Shown one piece after another: positions 21,303-33,824 of a stretch of 64,000 bases of DNA (within the stretch, counting starts at the first letter, position 1; each line of letters begins with the position of its first letter). Position numbers and translations under genes: made by a program. This DNA is from Turnera subulata (Eukaryota > Streptophyta > Magnoliopsida > Malpighiales > Passifloraceae): contig JAKUCV010003555.1 in the NCBI GenBank assembly GCA_028386065.3, forward strand, positions 75,238-139,237, in the 5' to 3' direction. The notes under the pieces were generated by a model. The model saw only the letters and a list, made by a program, of their open reading frames with translations. It was not told where the DNA came from and searched no databases.

Positions 21303-23990
21303 ATGCTGCAGCAGCAACCACATGGCCGGCTACCAGGACAACTAGAGGCAAATCCAAAGGAGCAATGCAATGTTGTCACCCGAAGGAGTGGGAAGGAGCT
21401 TCCAGAACCCGTTCCTAAGCCAGTACAGGTGGCGACACCAGATTCTAAGAAGAAACAGGAACCAGCGCCTGAACCTGTGACGCTGCCTGAGTCTGCCCTA
21501 AGGAAAAAGCCTCTGCCAGTGCCCTATCAGCCACTAATTCCATTCCCGTAGGTTAACAGGAAGAGCAGGCTGGAGGATCAGTACAAGAAGTTCGTGGATA
21601 TGCTTAGTGGTCTCCGATTGGAAGTTCCATTTACCACTGTTCTAGATCAGATGCCCACATATGCAAAATTTTTGAAGGAGATCCTGACCAAGAAGCGCAC
21701 TGTGGAGAAGCAAACTGTGGCACTAACAACAAACTACAGCACCGTGTTGCAACACCAAATTCACACCCCCAAGCTGGGCGATCCAAGGAGTATCTCTATT
21801 CCTTGTGAAATTGGCACACAGTATTTTAACCGAGCTCTCTATGGCTTAGGGGCGAGTGTGAGTTTGATGCCTTTATTAGCAGCACAACAATTGGAATTTG
21901 GAGAGATTAAACCTACCCGCATAGTGCTGCAGCTGGTTGATCGCTCTGTTAAGTACCCCTGTTGGAGTCTTGGAAGATGTGCCTGTGAAGGTGGGGAAAT
22001 TTTTTATCCCCTGTGATTTTGTCATCATGGACATGAGGCTTGATGAACAGACTCCAATCAACCTAGGGAGACCATTTCTAGCCACAGCGGGCGCGTTGCT
22101 TGATGCAAGAGATGGAAGTGTGACACTTCGAGTGGGAGAAGAGACAATTGAGTTTAATGTGCAGAAGGCTATGAAGTCTGAAATCCCCACTAATGCCTGC
22201 TACATGGTTCGGATCCTGGATGATGATATAGAAGATATTGTGGCTGAAGCAGCGCCCGCTGCTAACACTGCTAATGCATTATTGGCATGTCTGGCCAATA
22301 GTATAGTACCGGAGGATGAAGACCCTGCTGTGGGAGATGTGGCGTACTTACTATCCAAAGCTCCAATAGTACACCACTCGCAGCAGGCGTTTGAAGTGCT
22401 CTAGCATCCAGCTGCAGACGCTGCTAAACCTGCAGCCGTTCCAATGGTGGAATTGAAACCCCTTCCACCCCTACTCAGGTATGATTTTCTTGGCCCTAAT
22501 AATACTTTTCCTATTATTATTAGTGCTAACCTTTTTGCAAGTGAGAGAGATGCTCTAGTGCGTGTACTCAAGCAGCACCGCGCTGCTATCGGGTACATTA
22601 TTGATGACATTAAAGGGATCAACCCTTCCCTCTGCATGCATCGCAACCCACTGGAGGAGGGATGTAAAGCCACGGTTGAGCATCAGAGAAGGCTCAATGA
22701 GAACATGAAGGAGGTGGTCAAGTAGGAAATCCTCAAACTTCTTGACGCTGATTTATCCAATTTCAGATAGCCCGCGGGTGAGTCCTGTTCATGTGGTGCC
22801 CAAAAAGGGAGGGATGACAGTGGTCCGCAATGACAATAATAAGCTGATCCCTACCTGTACAGTGACGGGGTGGCGCATGTGTATTGACTACCGCAAGCTT
22901 AACAGCGCCACCCGTAAGGACCATTTTCCCTTCCTTTCAATGATCAGATGCTTGAGCGCCTTGCCAAGCATTCACATTTCTGCTATTTGGATGGGTACTC
23001 TAGTTTCTTTCATATTCCCATCCATCCTAATGACCAGGAGAAGACTACCTTCACTTGCCTATACAGTATGTTTGCATACAGGCGCATGCCCTTTGGTTTG
23101 TGTAATGCGCCTGCTACTTTTTAGCATTGCATGATGAGCATATTTTCTGATTTCATCGAGCACATCATGGAGGTTTTTATGGATGATTTTTCTATTTATG
23201 GTATTTTATTTGATGATTGTTTGAGAAATCTAACCAAGGTGCTGCAGCGCTGTGAGGAGACCCGTTTGGTATTAAATTGAGAAAAGTGTCACTTCATGGT
23301 AAGAGAAGGTATTGTACTGGGACATTTAGTCTCAGCACGTGGAATTGAGGTGGATAAGGTTAAAATTGAAGTTAATGGGAAATTGCCTTTACCCACCAGT
23401 GTTAAAGTTGTTCGTAGTTTTCTCGGCCATGCTGGTTTATATCGACGCTTTATTAAGGATTTCTCAAAGATTGCAAAGCCTTTGACGAACCTCCTTAATA
23501 AAGATGTGGACTTTGTACTTGATCAGTCTTGTGTAGATGCATTTTGCAGGTTGAAGCAGGCGTTGGTGACCGCACCGATCATGCAGTCCCCTGAATGGAC
23601 ACTGCCATTTGAGATCATGACTGATGCCAGTGATCATGCTGTTGGTGCTGTGCTGGGACAACGAAAAGATGGCAAGTTGCATGCCATATATTATGCCAGC
23701 CGCACCCGGATGATGCCCAGCTCAACTATGCCACCACAGAGAAGGAGCTGTTGGCAGTGGTGTTTGCCATAGACAAATTTCGGTCCTATCTTTTTAGGTC
23801 AAAGGTGATTGTCCACACTGACCATGCTGCCTTGAGGTACCTCTTGACCAAGAAGGAAGCCAAACCCCGACTAATTCGCTGGATTCTACTCCTCCAAGAG
23901 TTCGACTTGGAGATAGTCAATAAAAAGGGGACCGAGAATGTTATGGCAAACCATCTCTCTCGGATTGTCCTAAATAGGGACTATTCACCT
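21303..23990 (+). pseudogene. Protease, reverse transcriptase and RNase H of element E
   Basis: A Pro/Lys linker (21303-21551) precedes the protease (about 21594-22200: TYAKFLKEIL, YGLGASVSLMPL, INLGRPFLATAGA). The protease Asp before LGAS is Gly. RT motifs include INPSLCMHR, VSPVHVVPKKGG, WRMCIDYRKLNSATRKDHFP and the catalytic VFMDDFS near 23175-23195. RNase H is represented by [14 protein letters not shown] and [23 protein letters not shown]. Stops or shifts lie at about 21960, 22402, 22725, 23130, 23280 and 23745. Confidence 0.85.
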
Positions 23991-24100
23991 CTGGATGCAC
24001 CTCCTATCAATGATCAGCTCCCGGATGAGTATTTGGTGGCAGTAGTGTCCACTGTTTGGGCAACCGGGCCCGCTGCTGAGATTTTTCGACCGGACTTTCC

Positions 24101-25444
24101 TTGGTATGCACCATATGTGAACTACATTGTCTGTGGCACTATTATTATGATGAGCCATATCTGCACAATCACCGTGAACTACATTGTTTGTGGCACCATG
24201 ATATCAGCTATTCCCAGAAGAAGAAATTTCTCTCTGATATCAAGCACTATTATTATGATGAGCCATATCTGTACAATCGCTGTGGGGATAGCATAATTCG
24301 CAAGTGCCTACCGGAGGAGTCACATAAGACGGTGATTGCTAGCTGCCATCAAACCCCTTATGAAGGACACTATGGAGCCCAAAAGTCAACTATCAAGGTA
24401 CTTCATTTCGGTTTCTTTTGGCCTACCATTTACAAAGATGTAAGGGAGTTTGTGCAGTCTTGTGACCGCTGCCAGCGCACTGGGACTGTTTCACAGCGCC
24501 ATGAAGGTCCACAGCAGGGGATGCTGTTTGTTGAGCCATTTGATGTGTGGGGCATTGACTTCATGGGTCCTTTCCCCTCTTCCAAGTCAAATCAGTACAT
24601 CCTCGCCGCTGTTGACTACGTAACCAAGTGGGTCGAGGCCATTGCGTCTCCAACTAATGATGACCCTGTTGTAACAAGGTTTTTGAAGAAGAATATCTTC
24701 ACCAGATTCGGAGTTCCAAGGGTTATCATCAGTGATGGAGGTTCCCACTTCTGCAACAGGTTGTTTGCGGCGTTGTTGAAGCAATATGGGGTTTCTCATA
24801 GGGTGGTTGTAACACTCTATCATCCTCAGGCCAGTGGCCAAGTGGAGGTTTCTAATAGGGAGATCAAGCGTATTCTAGAGAAAACTGTTAGTGCCACCCG
24901 CAAGGACTGGTCCATAAAGCTAGACGGTGCGCTGTGGGCATATAGGACAGCCTACAAGACTCCTATCAGCACAACGCCCTACAAACTTGTGTATGGGAAG
25001 TCTTGCCACCTTCTTGTTGAGTTGAAGCACAAAGCCTATTGGGCAATAAATGCTTTGAACTTTGATGATAAAGCAGCGGGCGCTGCTAGGCAGCTGCAGC
25101 TCAAGGAGATTGAAGAAATCCGACTGGAGGCCTATGAAAACAATAAAATCTACAAGGAGAGGTCCAAGAGGTGGCATGATAGCAATATCATTCGTAGGCA
25201 GTTCCGGGAGGGCGAAGCAGTGTTGCTGTTTAACTCCCGCTTGAAGCTGTTTCCTGGGAAACTTCGATTTTGGTGGACAGGGCCCTATACAGTGGTAAGA
25301 GTGTTCCCACATGGTGCTGTTAAGGTTCAGAAGGGTGATGCACCACCTTTCAAGATGAACCACCAGCGGCTCAAGCGTTACTTTCCCGATGCACCAGTGG
25401 ATGAACCGACCACTGCTTCACTAGCAGCACCCGCTGCTGAGTGA
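24101..25444 (+). CDS. Integrase of element E, open frame of 447 codons
   Basis: This is the least damaged part of the element. An HHCC zinc-binding region ([13 protein letters not shown] through [11 protein letters not shown]) precedes the core with [20 protein letters not shown] and [15 protein letters not shown], supplying the D, D and E residues. It continues through the C-terminal region [17 protein letters not shown] to a TGA at 25442. The first 60 or so codons contain a local duplication (see 24106-24275), so the true start of the domain is later than the first Met. It is part of a pol polyprotein, not an independent gene. Confidence 0.8.
   Translation: MVCTICELHCLWHYYYDEPYLHNHRELHCLWHHDISYSQKKKFLSDIKHYYYDEPYLYNRCGDSIIRKCLPEESHKTVIASCHQTPYEGHYGAQKSTIKVLHFGFFWPTIYKDVREFVQSCDRCQRTGTVSQRHEGPQQGMLFVEPFDVWGIDFMGPFPSSKSNQYILAAVDYVTKWVEAIASPTNDDPVVTRFLKKNIFTRFGVPRVIISDGGSHFCNRLFAALLKQYGVSHRVVVTLYHPQASGQVEVSNREIKRILEKTVSATRKDWSIKLDGALWAYRTAYKTPISTTPYKLVYGKSCHLLVELKHKAYWAINALNFDDKAAGAARQLQLKEIEEIRLEAYENNKIYKERSKRWHDSNIIRRQFREGEAVLLFNSRLKLFPGKLRFWWTGPYTVVRVFPHGAVKVQKGDAPPFKMNHQRLKRYFPDAPVDEPTTASLAAPAAE
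24106..24275 (+). repeat. Local duplication before the integrase of element E
   Basis: GTGAACTACATTGTNTGTGGCA occurs at about 24117 and 24175, and CACTATTATTATGATGAGCC at about 24137 and 24246. This gives an imperfect double copy that shifts the frame between RNase H and integrase. Confidence 0.7.
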
Positions 25445-25734
25445 TGTGCGTACCGTCCAGCCAACGGACGTTAAAGGCAGCGCTACTCGGGAGGCAACCC
25501 GAGGTAAATTCTACTTTTAGTATATGCCTTTAGTTTTATTTTTGTTGTTTTGTTTTTGCTGTTGTTTTACAGCCCTAGAAAGTATAAAAACCAGAAAAAC
25601 CATAAAGATAGGGGCACTGTGATGGAAAGCAGCGATACTGCTTATGCAACACACCATGTTCGGCCAATAGAGAAGCATTCCTATCCTTTCTATTGTATTT
25701 TATATTTGCCAGCATGCACTATGTGCCATGACGT
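25445..25734 (+). other. 3' non-coding tail of element E before the element F insertion
   Basis: It contains GGGAGGCAACCC at 25491-25502, as in element A, and T-rich sequence. The 112-codon open frame at 25550 runs into element F and is not credible. The last five bases GACGT (25730-25734) are the left target duplication of F. Confidence 0.7.
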
Positions 25735-27575
25735 TGTGAATACCCGACCCAAAATCACTTGGGCCTATTCACCTATTCCTTACACCTTCTTCATAACCGT
25801 CATCCAACATCTTTGGAGTCGCCACCCAAGTTTTATTAAAGGACAAAACTCAGGAAAATCCTTTGTAAGACTCCATTTAGGCGACTAGATAGCGAACCAA
25901 AGATGATGAACCCGAGGATTCGTCATGGATGGGAAGGTGTTAGGCACCCATCCATGTTGGGGTGAAACCTTGTGCAATTGAAAGATTTTGTATGCCTTGT
26001 GCACGTGTGCAAGTGTGAACCACGAAACACAAAATAACTGAAACTAAAAAGAATGGGGAGAAGAAGAAGATTGGGCTTGAGTTTCCACCACTAGAAACCA
26101 CCTACATACCCCGGAGACCGGGTTCAAAGCCCACGTAGTTCTTAACATGCATCATATAACAATCATAACATCATAACATCATAATCAGCAACACCACAAC
26201 ATTAATTCATCCACAATCAGCAAGATTCAAAGTCAAGAAAAGATTGAAATACTTACCTCGTGTTTTGACAAATTCTGTTCGTCGACTTCAAGGGCAACTA
26301 TTATAAAGAAAAAAACTTTTTCAGCTTCTGAGCCCAGCAGAGAAGTTGTAGATCTTCCTCTTAGATTTCCAGGGACACCAAGATCACGGCAATTCGACAT
26401 CTACAGCTCCAGAAAAAGCAATTATATCGAGACTGCCAGCACAGGATACTTCCCTTCGGGATTCTTCACAACTTCTCCAACAATTTGCCTTCAATCGCCT
26501 CCCTCTTGCCCTTATCTTGCTCTCCTCTTGCTTTCAACCTCTTTCTCTTCCTCTCCACGAAATTTCCCTAGAGTCTCAGCACTTAATACGGTTCCTAAGC
26601 TTGGAAGGAAGAGAATTTTCCCCAAGCACCTATGCTTTAGTGTATGTAAAGAGAAGAGAGAGTTTGTGTAGAATCCTATGTCCCTCTGAGGGTGAAGAGA
26701 GGGGTCCTATTTATAGTGCTCAAGGTGTCTGAACGTCGACTCTAATCCTACGGTAGGAATTGAATCTCTAAATCCAATGGTTGATGGCTCCTATATCGAA
26801 TTGGAAATAAAATCTTTGACTTAACCTCCAAGTCGGATTTTTCCTGTTTTCTAACCCGTAAATTGCACGCCAAATTCCGGCTTGTAGAAGACGAAATTAG
26901 ACCTTGGATCCTTCTACAAAAGTTCTAGATAAATCTCCTAGCTTTCCATCCATATAAAGTTCACCGGATTTGGACTATTGTAGCTCCAGTTATCGCAAAA
27001 ATGGTGGGCCTGGGTCGGTTCTAAATTCCTGCGTGGTTAGGACAACTTTAAATCATTACTGCTCTTAATCCACCGAGCCAAAAATTATGAACTTTATATT
27101 CACAAAAATATTTAAGAGTCTAGTTTCATCTCCAACTGGTCTCATGTCAATTGGATCTCTGGATCTTCCGGAATTGTTAATTAAGAGGGCTATGCTCACT
27201 GCAGAAGAAAAATTTCCAAAACAAGATCTCTTGACTACCAAGGCCAGGCGGTCATCGCGACTTGACCGCCATGGCTTGGCGGTCTTCTAAGCATGTCCGC
27301 CGGCCTGGCAATCATCTCAACATAACTGCCGAGTCTCGGTTACTATTCATGTTCTACCTATTTTGTCCGGGTTTTCTTTTAGTTCCAATTTTATTCTGAT
27401 CTTTTGCACAAAGTGTTAGGACTCTCCTCTTTTCTCCTAAGATATCAATACCTCATCGAATTAGATTCTAGACATGCTCTAACCTAAGATCAAATCATCT
27501 CAATAATCTTGTAGTTTGGACACATCTAGAACCTAAGTTAATAAAATATTCGTGGGTCAAATTTGGATGTTCACA
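25735..27575 (-). repeat. 3' LTR of element F
   Basis: The LTR is 1841 bp and nearly collinear with 31987-33819. A minus-strand TATAAATA lies at 26708-26715. Small open frames within both LTRs (for example 26517-26732 and its twin 32761-32976) are copies of LTR sequence without a recognised product. Confidence 0.9.
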
Positions 27576-27759
27576 GATGCCCCTCGTTCATGAGTCCTTA
27601 GAAGCTAAGGACGAAACAACGCGAGAAAGGAACAACCAAATTTGAATGACTGATGTTGGTGTTATGTACCATGGGTTAGAGCTTCTCATGCTCCACCTCA
27701 GGAATCATCTCATCCTGAGGTTCTGTGAGGAAGTTTTGAGCAACTATTCCTAGTTTAAA

Positions 27760-28920
27760 AATTGGGGCAGCTATGCCGTTGATCAAATTCGGGCTGCTAT
27801 GCCCTTGATGCAAAAAAATTCAGGCAGCTATGCCCTTCATGTGATTAAATTGAAAACTTGAGCAGCTATGCCCTTCATATATTCAAACTCGAAAACACGG
27901 GCAGCTATGCCCTTCATGCAACCAAGTTAAGAACTCAGGCAGCTATGCCCTTCAATTAAATTTGAAAATTCGGGTAGCTATGCCCTTCAAATTCAAAAAT
28001 TTGGGCAGCTATGCCCTCTATGCGATCAAAGTAAAAACTCAGGCAGTTGTGCCCTTCATGCAATTAAATTCAAAAACACCGGACAGCTATGCCCATCATG
28101 CAACCAAGTTAAGAACTCGGGCAGCTATGCCCTTTAAGTTCAAAAATTTGGGCAGCTATGCCCTTCATATGCTCTACTTCAAAAATATCCGGGCAGCTAC
28201 GCCCCTCTCAATAATTTGGGCAGCTATGCCCAAGGTGTAATAAACTTTGAAAATATGGGCAGCTGTGCCCTCCTCAACTTCAATAATTAGGGCAGCTATG
28301 CCCCTTATGTTCAAAAAAGTTCGGGCAGCTATGCCCTTGACGTACTTAAATCAAGAATCGGGACAGCTATGTCCTTCGCAATGACACAGGCAGCTATGCC
28401 CAGGCAGTTATGCCTTTCATGTAACCAAATTCAAAAACTTGGGCAGCTATGCCCCATGTGCTTAAAAACTCGGCAGCTATGCCCCTGATGTATCAAAAAG
28501 AAATCCAGGCAGCTATGCCCACCATGCAATCATGAACTTGGGCAGCTATGCCCTTCCATTTCAAAAACTTGGACAACTATGCCCTTGATTTAAAATTGAC
28601 TCAAAAGGTTCGGGCAGCTATGCCCCTCAGATGTATAAAACCTCGGGCAGCTATGCCCCTGATAAACTTAAATCAAAAAAAAAAATAATGGGCAACTATG
28701 CCCATGGCGTAATCAATTTCGAAAATGCGGGCAGCTATGCCCTCTTTCAACTTCAGAAAATTAGGGCAGCTATGCTCCTCATGTTCAAAAATCTAGACAG
28801 CTAGGCCTTTTGTTCAACTTTCAAAATTAGGGCATCTATGCCCCTTATTTAAGTTCGAAAAAACTAGGGCAGCTATGCCCTTTGTGCACTCATTCCAAAA
28901 ATATGGGCAGCTATGCCCTT
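27760..28920 (-). repeat. Array of about 34 GGGCAGCTATGCCC inverted-repeat units in element F
   Basis: The core unit GGGCA-GCTA-TGCCC (minus strand GGGCATAGCTGCCC) recurs about every 28-42 bp between 27760 and 28920, with A/T-rich spacers often of the form CTTCATGnAANTNAAA. Each unit can form a five-pair stem. Two weaker relatives lie at about 28940 and 28980. In the minus-strand reading the array lies just before the polypurine tract and 3' LTR, where Tat/Ogre elements are known to carry variable tandem repeats. The 92-codon frame at 27962 is translated repeat. Confidence 0.9.
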
Positions 28921-28929
28921 AGAATCAGA

Positions 28930-31900
28930 CATTAACTCTAATGGGGTAGTCTGCCCCGAAAATTATACAATTCAAATCATGGGGTAGCATGCTCCTGGCA
29001 TCATTTCACAAAGAAAAGGCCGGGCCTTACAACACGTTTTATTGAGAATGCCCAAATTCATCAACAAAAGTTGGGGCTTACATCTCCTTGAATGCCCAAG
29101 CTCACATCTTGACTCATCAACAAAAATTGGGGCTTACATCTTCTTGAATGCCCAAGACAACACACATCAACACATCAACTTTATAAAAAACCGAGCCTTA
29201 CATCTTCTCAAGAATGCCCAATGTCAAACATTAACATCAAAAGCTTAGGACCGCCGTGCCCCTAGAGTCTACAGGTGATCTACATCTCGGATGCGGGCAT
29301 GGCATGCCCGTTATTCTACAAATGAGGTCTTTTAAGAAGTCGGGCATGCCATGCCCCTCCAGTCATGAGCCCTTGGGAATGCAAGTTTACGTCAAATGAT
29401 GGATTTATGATGTTGCACCTTCATTGATCTTCTATTCTCAACAAAGTCTACCTTACCAAAGAATCCCTAGTCTACATGTACGTGATGCATGAGCATGTCT
29501 ACAATGTGTTTGTCTTTTCAATGCATGGAGATGCCCCTAGTTTCTACATGCGAGTGCCATGACATGTTTGTCTTCTTCCTCTCTCTTTCTTTTCTCTCTC
29601 CTCCTCTCTTCTTTTCTCGATCCCTTCTCTCTCTTTTCCCCTCGAATGCAAGTGCTTCCTAGCTCTACATGATATGTCTGCTTCTTGAATGCAAGTGCTA
29701 CCTTATATTTACATAGTGGGTTTGGATGCAAGTGCCCCTAGTATGATGCATGAGCGAGTTATCCCATTAAAATGCAAATGCTTCTGTTTGAAGACTCCCG
29801 ATGACCATGAATGTATTTCTTCTTCCATAAGGACCCCGTGAGTAGTGAAAAGATATTTCAAATTAGAGGTTTTGAAAAGCTCCACCAAATCGTTGGCTGA
29901 AGAGGACTTAGATCAAGACACCCAATTGAGGACTCTCTTTAGAGTTCATTAAAAAAGCATTTTAGAGTAACAACCCGAACAAGGAAAGATCCCATACGCA
30001 AGTAAGATTTGACGTCATAAAAAAAAAAATTTAAAGAAACCCCATAGGCAAATTCCAGGCTTAAACTCCACTGTTGTATATAGACATTCTCAAAAAGATC
30101 AGTAGGTCTTTCATCAAAGGTTGTAGTGTAGAGGTTCATCAAAGAGAGGATAGTGAGGGATTCAAAGTTCAAAATCACATTTAGGAAGGGTGAGCTTCTA
30201 CCAAGAAAACCAAAGTATTCTCAAAGTGCACTTTTTGATTGACATCCAATCTTGAGTTGATCATCTTCCTTTCTTTAAAATGATTGCTTGTGCACACATT
30301 CGTTCCTCTTCTGTCTTTGTTTGGATTGCCCGATATCAACTTCGGGAGCTTTGACGATTTCTCCTTTGTATTTGAGGACCTTCGGTGATTGATTTTTGAA
30401 ATTCCTCCTTGTGTGCACCTTGGCATTTTATACCATACTTGGAAATTCTTCTTGCTTCAAAACAATTTTACTTGTGCACATATTTGCTCTTTTCTTCTAT
30501 CGTTGGTGATTTGAATCTGGTGATTTCTCCTTGTGTGCACTTCGGCATTTCATACTATTCTTGAAGCAATTCGTTGCATGGACCGTCTTGGATGTGTAGA
30601 GATCGATGTCTTTGAAAAATTCTTTGGTAAAAGTTAGTAATGAGATCTCCCCAACGGGTTTTGAAACGGGTATGATTCATGGAAGAAAAATATACGATAG
30701 CCGTAGAGAGGGCTCAAAGGGTTAATGGTGAGTTGACGTAGGTAATCAAAGAAAAGCTGGCTATCACATTATAGCTCAAAGAGGGTTTATCGAGAGATAA
30801 TGCTACTGGGCAGGCTTTTGTTGGCATGCAGGCTTAAGCAAAGAGGGCCTAATTCATATCCTTTGTCGAGAAACCATATGAGAAATTCGCTTTGAAAAGG
30901 CCTGGCGTTGTTCTAGGATACAGATGTTGATGTCAAGATTTTTTTTCAAAAAAGATATGCATAGGGTGTTCGGAAAAACAAACGTTGGGTTAAGCAGCAA
31001 AAAAATGATCAAAACTCCAAGAATCATCGTTGGCTATCCATCAACAAAATTCCCCTTAATCATGACAATTGGTGGGCTTCAAAAAATTAGTTTTTCACTC
31101 ATGGTGTCCTAAAGGTAGGATTTTCAATCGATTCGATTTATGGCCATCAAGAGTCCTAGACTTAAGCTTTGTTTTATTTCAAAAAAAAAAAATAATTGGT
31201 GGAAATCATGATGGAATATACTCGTAAAACATGTTTCTTTTCTTTAAAAACAATCTCTTTTCCTTTTCAAGAAAACTTCAGTTTCAACAAGGACGATACA
31301 CCTCGACTAGATTTGTTTGATTTGAAAAACATGTGATGCATGTTCAATGTATGCAAATGGAGATTCTCTAAAATAAAGTAGACCAACTGAACATATCAAC
31401 TAGGAAGCAACACCAGAAAAATATCATCGGCTTAAACATGCATACTTACTCCCCTTGGGTTCCTTTCCTAGACTCATCAATTCACACTATGCGATGTAGC
31501 ACCCTACGCAGAGTTAGCACGGCGGTCTTACTATATATTTTTTATTTGTTTTTCTGATTTATCGAAATAAAAACACTCTATTTATACATACACGAATCCA
31601 CAAAAATAATCACACAAAAAATGCACGTACCACTTATTGATTCACAATGCATGAAATGCTCAGGGTATGCAGCTGGGTGGGGGCCAAAAGGCTGCCGCTA
31701 AGGAATAGTTTGGCCTACTCACATGTGATAAAAGATATCGTGTGAGGTCCAGGGCCCATTAATCCCTATCATTGCTTGAGAAGCGAGAAACCGGTTCACA
31801 CAAGCCACTATCGCTTAAGGAAAGCATTGTAGCGGACTTGGATCCCCTGGCCCTCTAACGGTAAGGGCTTCACAATATTTATCATGAATGCAAGGCACTT

Positions 31901-31965
31901 ATGATGACACATAAAAAGGCATACAAAAAATCCAAAGATTGCACAAGGTTTCTTGAACCCTCTAA
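28930..31965 (-). other. Non-coding interior of element F
   Basis: No gag, protease, RT, RNase H or integrase motif was found on either strand. Repeated words GGGGCTTACATCTNCTTGAATGCCCA (29070-29220) and GGGCATGCCATGCCC-like units (29290-29350) continue the GGGC/GCCC theme at lower density. CT-rich sequence lies at 29575-29640. The segment from 29900 to 31965 has only short frames. Confidence 0.7.
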
Positions 31966-31984
31966 GTCCCTAGTGGAGTCGCCA
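31966..31984 (-). other. Primer-binding site of element F (tRNA-Arg type)
   Basis: The minus strand reads TGGCGACTCCACTAGGGAC, 2 bp from the LTR edge at 31987. It closely resembles the TGGCGACTCC site of Ogre/Tat elements. Confidence 0.85.
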
Positions 31985-31986
31985 GC

Positions 31987-33819
31987 TGTGAATACCCGAC
32001 CCAAAATCACTTGGACCTATTCACCTATTCCTTACACCTTCTTCATAACCGTCATCCAACATCTTTGGAGTTGCCACCCAAGTTTTATTAAAGGACAAAA
32101 CTCAGGAAAAACCTTCATATGACTCCGTTTAGGCGACTAGATAGCGAACCAAAGATGATGGACCCGGGAATTCGTCATGGGTGGGAAGGTGTTAGGCACC
32201 CTTCCATGTTGGGGCGAAACCTTGTGCAATTGAAAGATTTTGTATGCCTTGTGCAAGTGTGCAAGTGTGAACCATGAAACACATAATAACTCAAACTAAA
32301 AAGAAAGGGGAGAAGAAGAAGATTGAGCTTGAACTTCCACCACTAGAAACCACCTACGTATCCCGGCGACCGGGTTCAAAGCCCACGTAATTCTTAACAT
32401 GCATCATATAACAATCATAACATCATAATCAGCAACACTACAACATTAATTCATCCACAATCAGCAAGATTCAAAGTCAAGAAAAGATTGAAATACTTAC
32501 CTCGTGTTTGGACAGATTCTGTTCGTCGACTTTAAGGGCAACTATTATAAAGAAACCGACTTTTTCAGCTTCTTAGCCCAACAGAGAAGTTGTAGATCTT
32601 CCTCTTAGATTTCCAGGGACACCAAGATCACGGCAATCCGACATCTACAGCTGCAGAAAACGCAATTATACTGAGACTGCCTGCACAGGATACTTCCCTT
32701 TGGGATTCTTCACAACTTCTCCAACAATTCGCCTTCAGTCGCCTCCCTCTTGCCCTTATCTTGATCTCCTCTTGCTTTCAAACTCTTGCTCTTCCTCTCC
32801 ACGAAATTTCTCTAGAGTCTCAGCACTTAATAGGGTTCCTAAGCTTGGAAGGAAGAGAATTTTCCCCAAGCACCTATGCTTTAGTGTATGTAAAGAGAAG
32901 AGAGAGTTTGTGTAGAATCCTATGTCCCTCTGAGGGTGAAGAGAGAGGTCCTATTTATAGTGCTCAAGGTGTCTGAACGTCCACTCTAATCCTAGGGTAG
33001 GAATTGAATCTCTAAATCCAATGGTTGATGGCTCCTAGATCGAATTGGAAATAAAATATTTGACTTAACCTCCAAGTCGGATTTTTCCTGTTTTCTAACC
33101 CGTAAATTGTATGCCAAATTCCAGCTTGTAGAAGACGAAATTAGACCTTGGACCCTTCTACAACGTTCTAGATAAATCGCTTAGCTTTCCATCCATATAA
33201 AGTTCACCAGATTTGGACTATTGTAGCTCACATTATCGCAAAAATGGTGGGCCTGGGTCGGTGCTAAATTCCTGCACGGTTGGGCCAAATTTAAATATTT
33301 ACTGCTCTTAATCCACCGAGCCAAAAATTATGAACCTTATATTCAAAGAAAGCTCTAAGAGTCTAGTTTCATCTCCAACTTGTCTCATGTCAATTGGAAC
33401 TCTGAATCTTCCGGAATCGTTAATTAAGTGGGCTATGCTTACTACAGAAAAAAAGTTTCTAAAACAGGATCTCTTGACTCCCAAAGCCTGGCGGTCATCG
33501 CGACATAACCGCCATGGCTTGACGGTCTTCTAAGCATGTCCTCTGGGTCTGGCGGTCATCTCAACATGACCGCCGGGTCTCGGTTACTATTCACGTTCTA
33601 CCTATTTTGTCCGGGTTTTCTTTTAGTTCCAATTTTATTCCGATCTTTTGCACAAAGTGTTAGGATTGTCCTCTTTTCTCCTAAGATATCAATACCTTAT
33701 CGAATTAGATTCTAGACATGCTCTAACCCAAGATCAAATTATCTCATTAATCTTGTGGTTTGGACACATCTAGAACCTAAGTTAGTAAAATATTCGTGGG
33801 TCAAATTTGGGTGTTCACA
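31987..33819 (-). repeat. 5' LTR of element F
   Basis: The LTR is 1833 bp with ends matching the left copy. A minus-strand TATAAATA lies at 32952-32959. It is followed by the duplication GACGT at 33820-33824. Confidence 0.9.
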
Positions 33820-33824
33820 GACGT

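Larger units (their letters stand above)
18458..25734 (+). mobile_element. Element E: Athila-type Ty3/gypsy retrotransposon inserted in element D, 3' LTR not found
   Basis: The order is LTR, tRNA-Asp type primer-binding site, gag, protease, RT, RNase H and integrase, all plus strand, then a 3' non-coding tail with the GGGAGGCAACCC motif at 25491. Element F splits the tail at 25734/33820, and the tail resumes at 33825. No copy of the 18458-19779 LTR is recognisable between 33820 and 34490, so the 3' LTR appears lost or replaced. It is related to element A: gag and protease share many words, including DPNQHL. Confidence 0.85.
25735..33819 (-). mobile_element. Element F: large non-coding LTR element of Tat/Ogre type (LARD-like)
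   Basis: Two long LTRs (25735-27575 and 31987-33819) are very similar and both read TGTGAATACCC to GTTCACA on the plus strand. They are flanked by a perfect 5-bp duplication GACGT (25730-25734 and 33820-33824). On the minus strand the right LTR is followed by a tRNA-Arg type primer-binding site, and the left LTR is preceded by a purine-rich GAGGGGCAT. The 4.4-kb interior holds no gag or pol, only short frames, so F needed proteins from a relative. It is the youngest large insertion of the nest judged by its close LTRs and exact duplication. Confidence 0.9.

Noticed and set aside
27962..28240. Open frame of 92 codons
   Set aside because: It is a translation of the GGGCAGCTATGCCC array.
27760..28920. 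CRISPR-like array of regularly spaced repeats
   Set aside because: Repeat units are short and variable, spacers are A/T-rich and irregular, there are no cas genes, and the context is a plant retroelement.
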